A DNA stretch of 19,807 nucleotides from DASRAP01 sp035277145 (GTDB lineage Bacteria > Gemmatimonadota > Gemmatimonadetes > Gemmatimonadales > Gemmatimonadaceae): contig DATELA010000075.1 of the NCBI GenBank assembly GCA_035277145.1, positions 1 through 19,807 on the forward strand, in the 5' to 3' direction. A model generated the notes under the pieces. It worked only from the letters and a program-made list of their open reading frames with translations, ran no database searches and had not been told where the DNA came from. This document shows, piece by piece, positions 15,510 to 19,807 of this stretch. A program made the translations under genes and the position numbers. Numbering within the stretch: position 1 is the stretch's first letter; every line of letters starts with the position of its first letter.

Positions 15510-15619
15510 ACAAAAGCAGACCACGGAACACACGGACAGACACGGATCGACACGGATAAAACAAATCAGTTGTTGTATCCGTGTAATCCGTGCTCATCCG
15601 TGTCATCCGTGGTCTGCTG
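15510..15619 (-). repeat. 48-bp-arm inverted repeat with T-rich tail between korC and korA
   Basis: Left arm 15516-15564 and right arm 15570-15617 are inverted copies of a CCACGGA/CACGGAT repeat, with only a few mismatches, one single-base gap and a 5-base loop. In the direction of the kor operon the hairpin starts 2 bases after the korC stop and is followed by TTTTGTAGTTTT, a T-rich tract. This resembles an intrinsic terminator or an mRNA processing/stability structure. The arms belong to the same dispersed family as 11618-11663. Confidence 0.85.
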
Positions 15620-17425
15620 TTAGTCGGCTGCAGCCGGGACGGACTTCGCACTCCGCCCACCCGCATACGGGAGAATCAATTCGAACTCCCTCATATCCCA
15701 CGCCGCCGTCGGGCACCGCTCTGCACACAGTCCGCAATGCAAACAGATGTCCTCGTCCTTCAACATCAATCGCTTGGTTTGCGGGAGCGGCGCTGACGCG
15801 TAGAGATCCTGCTTCGGATTCACCGCCGGCGCGCTGAGCCGCGCGCGCACTTCATCGGGCTCACCGTCAGGCGCGATGGTCAAGCAATTCACCGGACACA
15901 CGTCCACGCACGCGTCGCACTCGATGCACAGGTTTGCCGTGAAGTGCGTCTGGATATCGCAATTGAGACAGCGCTCGACTTCCTTCACCACTTGCTCAGG
16001 CGTGAAGCCGAGCTCGACTTCGACGTTGAGACCCGCAAAACGCTTCTCGAGATCCGCGTGCGTCATCTTCTGGCGCGCGGCGGCGTTGTAATCGTTGCTG
16101 TAGCGCCAGGCGTGCATGCCAAGCTTGGCGCTCACGAGCGTCATGCCATCCGCGGGACGCTCGGTGACCGGCGCACCAATACAATGATTGTGGATCGAAA
16201 TCGCCGCCTGGTGACCGTGCTCCACCGCCCAGATGATGTTCTCCGGTCCCCACGCGGCGTCGCCGCCGAAGAACACGCCGGCGCGCGTCGACTGATGCGT
16301 CTTGCGATCGACGACCGGCATGCTCCACTTATCGAACTCGAGCCCGATGTCGCGCTCGATCCACGGAAACGAATTCTCCTGGCCGATCGCGAGAATGACG
16401 TCGTCGCACGGAATCGTGATCGTGTCGATCACTTCGCTCACTTGCTTGCCGTCTTTCTCGACCCAGCGCAGCTGCTCGAACTCCATGCCGACGAGCTTGC
16501 CTTTCTCGAGCACGAAACGTTTCGGCGCGTGATTCTCGATGATCTCGACGCGTTCTTCTTCCGCGTCTTCGAGTTCCCACGGTGATGCCTTGAAGTATTT
16601 GCGCGTACGGCGCGCCATCACTTTCACATCCGTGCCACCAAGGCGCTTCGATGTGCGGCAACAATCCATCGCCGTGTTGCCGACGCCGATGATGAGCACG
16701 CGCTTCCCAATCTTTTCGATATGGCCGAAGTGCACACTCGCGAGCCACTCGATGCCGATGTGCACATTCTGCGCGGCTTCCTGCCGGCCGGGAATGTCGA
16801 GCTCTTTACCCTTTGGCGCACCGCTACCGACGAACACCGCATCGAAACCCTGTCCGAGCAGCGACTTCAAACTCGTAACCGGTGAGTTGTATCGCACTTC
16901 GACGCCCATCTCCACGATGACGTCGATTTCTTCGTCGAGCACTTCAGCCGGCAAACGGAACGACGGAATGTTCACGCGCATCAAACCGCCCGGACGCGCG
17001 TTTTGTTCAAAGATCACGCACTCATAGCCGAGTGGCATGAGGTCGTTCGCGACGGTGAGTGACGCGGGGCCGGCGCCGACCAATGCAACGCGCTTTCCGT
17101 TTTTCTGCTTGGGAATTTCCGGCAGCATGTGCCGGTACTCGCCGCGATGATCCGCCGCCACACGTTTGAGACGACAGATCGCTACCGGTTTGCCATCAAC
17201 TCGACCACGCCTGCAGGCAGGTTCACACGGACGATCGCACGTGCGGCCGAGTATGCCCGGAAACACGTTCGAGTCGCGGTTGAGCATGTACGCGTCCGTG
17301 TACTCGCCATTCGCGATGAGCCGGATGTATTCGGGCACATCGGTGTGCGCGGGACATGCCCACTGGCAGTCCACCACCTTGTGGTAGTAGGACGGCTTGG
17401 TGACATCGGTTGGTGGCAGCGACAT
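15620..17425 (-). CDS. korC: NAD(P)H/FAD-dependent Fe-S oxidoreductase, KorC-like, GltD-related
   Basis: This is a 601-residue cytoplasmic electron-transfer subunit. An N-terminal Fe-S domain has C20 and C24 (CQWACP), then C63, C67 and C71 (RTCDRPCEPAC), as in GltD-type proteins. An FAD-binding GAGPAS lies at 117-122, and an NAD(P)-binding fold follows with VLIIGVGNTAMDCCR. Near the C-terminus are two [4Fe-4S] ferredoxin motifs, C500-C503-C506-C510 and C561-C564-C567-C571, plus an extra C486/C489 pair. Start ATG 17425 gives MSLPPTDVTKP; the longer frame to 17506 is unlikely. As I recall, Azoarcus evansii has a three-subunit KorABC 2-oxoglutarate:NADP+ oxidoreductase with this kind of third subunit. 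By analogy this protein lets KorAB use NAD(P) directly. It is the first gene of the operon. Confidence 0.85.
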   Translation of the reverse strand: MSLPPTDVTKPSYYHKVVDCQWACPAHTDVPEYIRLIANGEYTDAYMLNRDSNVFPGILGRTCDRPCEPACRRGRVDGKPVAICRLKRVAADHRGEYRHMLPEIPKQKNGKRVALVGAGPASLTVANDLMPLGYECVIFEQNARPGGLMRVNIPSFRLPAEVLDEEIDVIVEMGVEVRYNSPVTSLKSLLGQGFDAVFVGSGAPKGKELDIPGRQEAAQNVHIGIEWLASVHFGHIEKIGKRVLIIGVGNTAMDCCRTSKRLGGTDVKVMARRTRKYFKASPWELEDAEEERVEIIENHAPKRFVLEKGKLVGMEFEQLRWVEKDGKQVSEVIDTITIPCDDVILAIGQENSFPWIERDIGLEFDKWSMPVVDRKTHQSTRAGVFFGGDAAWGPENIIWAVEHGHQAAISIHNHCIGAPVTERPADGMTLVSAKLGMHAWRYSNDYNAAARQKMTHADLEKRFAGLNVEVELGFTPEQVVKEVERCLNCDIQTHFTANLCIECDACVDVCPVNCLTIAPDGEPDEVRARLSAPAVNPKQDLYASAPLPQTKRLMLKDEDICLHCGLCAERCPTAAWDMREFELILPYAGGRSAKSVPAAAD

Positions 17426-17549
17426 ACGGCTAAAGTCATCCCCTGCACAGAGACTATCAAGCGCTCCCGGGCGCCCCATGGCGCTCCGCTTGCGGTGTCT
17501 ACGCACGACGCGGAGGTTTTGTGCGACGACTCCATCGAGAGAGCACGCG

Positions 17550-18638
17550 ATGCGACCTGAACGGCGTTACCGGGCGTGGGACTGGAGGCTGTTGGCGACC
17601 ACTGCGGCGCTTTCCCTGGCCTCCGCGTGTGCGTCAGGGGGCGGCCCATACGACGCCATCTCACTCGTTGACGACCTCCACCCGGTCGCGCTCGACCAGA
17701 CCAGCGGCACGACCGACGATCTGCATGCCGTGAGCGCGGTAACGCGAGACATCGTCTGGGCAATCAGTCGCACGGGGACCTTCACCGTTACGACGAATGC
17801 GGGTGAAACGTGGCGCGTCGGACGCATCGCCGGCGCGGATACGCTCGACCTGCGCGCGGTGTATGGTCTGAGCAACGTCACCGCGTTTGTGCTGAGCACG
17901 GGACGTGGACGGCGTTCGCAATTGTTGCGCACGGACGATGGCGGCGAAACGTGGAAGCTGACGTACGTGAACGTGGACCAGCCGGTGGAATGGAAGTCGG
18001 TGCGGTTCTGGAATCCGCTGCGCGGAGTCGCGGTGGGACACGGACGGTCGCGCGAATTGTTGACGATGTCGACGCGCGACGGCGGCGTTTCATGGAATCG
18101 CGTTCCGATGTTGCAACTTCCGCCGACGCTCGACACAGAACGCGCGCCTGCCGACGGCGCGATCAGTTTTGTTTCCGGTCGCAGCGGGCGCGCGTGGCTG
18201 GGAACGTCGCAGCGGCGCGTAATGCGCAGTACGGGTTACGGCACAAAGTGGAAAGCGTCGTTCATTCCCATCAAAGTCGACGACACGAGCGGCGTCGTGA
18301 CGCTCGCGTTCCGCGATAAAGATCGCGGCATTGCGATCGGCATGCCGACGTCGTCGCCGACCGATACGGTGATCGCAATTACCGCCGACGGTGGCGCGAC
18401 GTGGATCGAACGCGGACCGAAGCCGCCGATTGGCGTTGTCCTCGCAGCGGCGTATGTGCCGGAGATTTCGCGAATGTCCGTAGTGGCCGTCGGACCAAAT
18501 GGTGCAGCGTACAGTCGCAACAACGGCGCGACGTGGACGCAAATCAATGCGCGTGCGTACAACGCCGTCGCATTCATGGGACGCAAATCCGGATGGGCGG
18601 TTGGGCCGGGCGGACGTATCACCAAGATCGAGTTCTGA
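17550..18638 (+). CDS. BNR/Ycf48-like beta-propeller lipoprotein
   Basis: This is a 362-residue lipoprotein. The start at ATG 17550 (GAGAGAG upstream at 17536-17542) gives a basic N-terminus, a hydrophobic run and a lipobox ending at C27 (SLASAC). At least six Asp-box-like units follow: NAGETWRVG, DGGETWKLTY, DGGVSWNRVP, GYGTKWKAS, DGGATWIERG and NNGATWTQIN. These mark the turns of a sialidase/BNR-type or Ycf48-type propeller. No glycosidase catalytic residues were identified, so I do not assign an enzyme activity; ligand or protein binding at the outer membrane is likely. It is divergent to korC with about 124 bases between them, which must hold both promoters, though no convincing -35/-10 pair was recognised there. 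Confidence 0.85.
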   Translation: MRPERRYRAWDWRLLATTAALSLASACASGGGPYDAISLVDDLHPVALDQTSGTTDDLHAVSAVTRDIVWAISRTGTFTVTTNAGETWRVGRIAGADTLDLRAVYGLSNVTAFVLSTGRGRRSQLLRTDDGGETWKLTYVNVDQPVEWKSVRFWNPLRGVAVGHGRSRELLTMSTRDGGVSWNRVPMLQLPPTLDTERAPADGAISFVSGRSGRAWLGTSQRRVMRSTGYGTKWKASFIPIKVDDTSGVVTLAFRDKDRGIAIGMPTSSPTDTVIAITADGGATWIERGPKPPIGVVLAAAYVPEISRMSVVAVGPNGAAYSRNNGATWTQINARAYNAVAFMGRKSGWAVGPGGRITKIEF

Positions 18639-18677
18639 GAAACGGAAAAACGGAGGATCGAGGAGCGAGTATGAGGA

Positions 18678-19703
18678 GTGAGAAGCGAGTTGAAGAACGA
18701 TAGGAACAGAGGAGGAGGCGCGAGCGCACGGCTCTCGGCGCCTTCCCTCGACGCGATTCGCGCGGCGCGTGAGCGCATCGACGGCATCGTCATTCGCACT
18801 CCGCTCGTGCGCATCGACATTCCGGGCGATGAGCGCGAGATCTATCTCAAGCTCGAGAATCTTCAGCCCATTGGTTCGTTCAAGTTGCGCGGCGCAGCGA
18901 ATGCGATGGCGCAAGCGGACGCGGGTGCGCTCGCGCGCGGTGTGTACACCGCGAGCGCGGGCAATATGGCCCAGGCTATCGCCTGGGAATTCAGAAGGCA
19001 GAAGTTAGAAGGCAGAAGCAATGACTCGACTGCGTCGTGTACGGCGGTTGTACCTGACCGAGCGCCCCAAGTAAAACTCGACGCACTCCAACGACTCGGC
19101 GCACGCGTCGTGAAAGTCAGTTTCGACGAATGGTGGAAAGCGATGGTCGAGCACAAACATCAGGGCATCGATGGCGTGTTCGTGCATCCGTTCGAAGACA
19201 CCAACGTCATGGCGGGCAACGGCACGATCGGTCTCGAGATTCTCGAAGATGTCCCCGATGTCGACGCGATTCTTGTTCCGTGGGGCGGCGGCGGACTCGC
19301 GTGCGGCATCGCGTCAGCGGTGCGCGCGCTGAGTCCGGCGACGCGCGTGTATCCGATCGAAGTCGACACTGCGGCACCGCTCACCGCGTCATATGCTGCG
19401 AACGCGCCCGCGACGATTACGCCAACACCAAGTTTCGTGGACGGCATGGGCGGCAAGAGTGTGTTTCCGTCGATGTGGCCGCTCGCGCAAGAATTGTTGC
19501 AGCGTCCGTTGGTCGTGTCGGTCGCACAAATCTCCGACGCCGTGCGCATGGTCGTTCAACGCGCGCGCATTGTTGCAGAAGGCGCAGGCGCGGCGCCGCT
19601 CGCAGCTGCGTTAGCGCATGTACCTGATGCGCGTCGCATTGTTTGCATGGTGAGCGGCGGGAACCTTGACCCTGCTACCCTCGCTGAACTGCTGGGGCAG
19701 TGA
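18678..19703 (+). CDS. Threonine/serine dehydratase, PLP-dependent, with repeat-derived insertion
   Basis: This is a 341-residue fold-type II PLP enzyme. The Schiff-base lysine K69 (PIGSFKLRGA), the phosphate-binding loop GGGGL (203-207) and SGGNLD near the C-terminus match threonine/serine dehydratases. It lacks the C-terminal ACT-like regulatory domain of biosynthetic IlvA, so a short catabolic or unregulated enzyme is likely: threonine to 2-oxobutyrate, serine to pyruvate, or serine racemization. Between A102-W103 and CTAVVP (121) lies EFRRQKLEGRSNDSTAS, about 9 residues longer than usual, encoded by a duplicated AGAAGGCAGAAG. The start is uncertain: GTG 18678 and TTG 18690 are in frame within a low-complexity purine-rich segment, and a perfect AGGAGGAGG at 18711-18718 has no start codon behind it. 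Confidence 0.88.
   Translation: MRSELKNDRNRGGGASARLSAPSLDAIRAARERIDGIVIRTPLVRIDIPGDEREIYLKLENLQPIGSFKLRGAANAMAQADAGALARGVYTASAGNMAQAIAWEFRRQKLEGRSNDSTASCTAVVPDRAPQVKLDALQRLGARVVKVSFDEWWKAMVEHKHQGIDGVFVHPFEDTNVMAGNGTIGLEILEDVPDVDAILVPWGGGGLACGIASAVRALSPATRVYPIEVDTAAPLTASYAANAPATITPTPSFVDGMGGKSVFPSMWPLAQELLQRPLVVSVAQISDAVRMVVQRARIVAEGAGAAPLAAALAHVPDARRIVCMVSGGNLDPATLAELLGQ
18993..19018 (+). repeat. Duplicated 12-bp repeat inside the dehydratase gene
   Basis: AGAAGGCAGAAG is present at 18993-19004 and again at 19007-19018, separated by TT. It encodes RRQKLEGRS, within the insertion between two conserved blocks of the enzyme. Base use here is purine-rich, unlike the GC-biased codons on both sides, which suggests a captured intergenic repeat. 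Confidence 0.8.
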
Positions 19704-19716
19704 CACGGCAAAGGGA

Positions 19717-19785
19717 AAGGGAACATTGAAGTGAGAAGTGCGAAGAGATCGGACTTCCTCGCAGTTCTCACTTCATGATTCCCTT
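19717..19785. terminator. 27-bp-arm inverted repeat after the dehydratase gene
   Basis: Left arm 19717-19743 pairs with right arm 19759-19785, 23 of 27 positions matching, with a perfect core GAAGTGAGAA/TTCTCACTTC (19728-19737 and 19765-19774) and a 15-base loop. It begins 13 bases after the stop codon. There is no T-tract, so termination is possible but not certain. The purine-rich arm resembles the segment before the dehydratase start (18655-18700), suggesting a family of small hairpin-forming repeats. Confidence 0.6.
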
Positions 19786-19807
19786 CCGTCCTCGTACACC
19801 CCCCTCA

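Overview
The window is about 20 kb of GC-rich, densely coded bacterial chromosome. It holds secreted amidohydrolases, an M28 peptidase, a paired M16 peptidase operon, several lipoproteins, GTG/TTG starts and many 4-base stop/start overlaps. This repertoire, together with low-complexity intergenic repeats, suggests a diderm bacterium of the Gemmatimonadota type. That placement rests on gene content only; there is no rRNA or other phylogenetic marker here. I found no tRNA, rRNA, CRISPR array, transposase or prophage gene.

Left part (1-6214, all + strand): the 3' end of a small membrane protein, a DUF1801 protein, a four-helix membrane protein and a large secreted amidohydrolase form a tightly packed run. 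They are followed by a lipoprotein with a calcium-loop-like motif, a two-gene toxin-antitoxin module (TIGR02574-type antitoxin plus RelE/ParE toxin) and a second, shorter secreted amidohydrolase.

Middle (6357-11581): a minus-strand M28 metallopeptidase lies divergent to a + strand three-gene operon with 4-base overlaps. The operon encodes a catalytic M16 lipoprotein, a non-catalytic M16 partner, and a beta-propeller protein fused to a thioredoxin-like domain that has lost its CxxC. Together these genes look like an envelope peptide-processing set.

Right-middle (11848-17425, minus strand): the order of transcription is korC-like NAD(P)H/FAD/Fe-S oxidoreductase, korA (gamma-alpha fusion), korB, then a secreted DUF4159 protein. 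KorCAB is best read as a 2-oxoacid (probably 2-oxoglutarate) oxidoreductase that can pass electrons between its ferredoxin-type clusters and NAD(P). A 48-bp-arm hairpin followed by a T-rich tract sits directly after korC. A related dispersed repeat plus a 16-bp tandem array lies beyond DUF4159, so korA-korB-DUF4159 is bracketed by the repeat family.

Right end (17550-19807, + strand): a BNR/Ycf48-like lipoprotein and a PLP-dependent threonine/serine dehydratase, the latter carrying a repeat-derived insertion in its reading frame, followed by a 27-bp-arm inverted repeat. I did not find a clearly new defence or mobile system. The most unusual points are the short repeats that have entered coding sequence, the propeller/degenerate-thioredoxin fusion, and the hairpin inside the kor operon.
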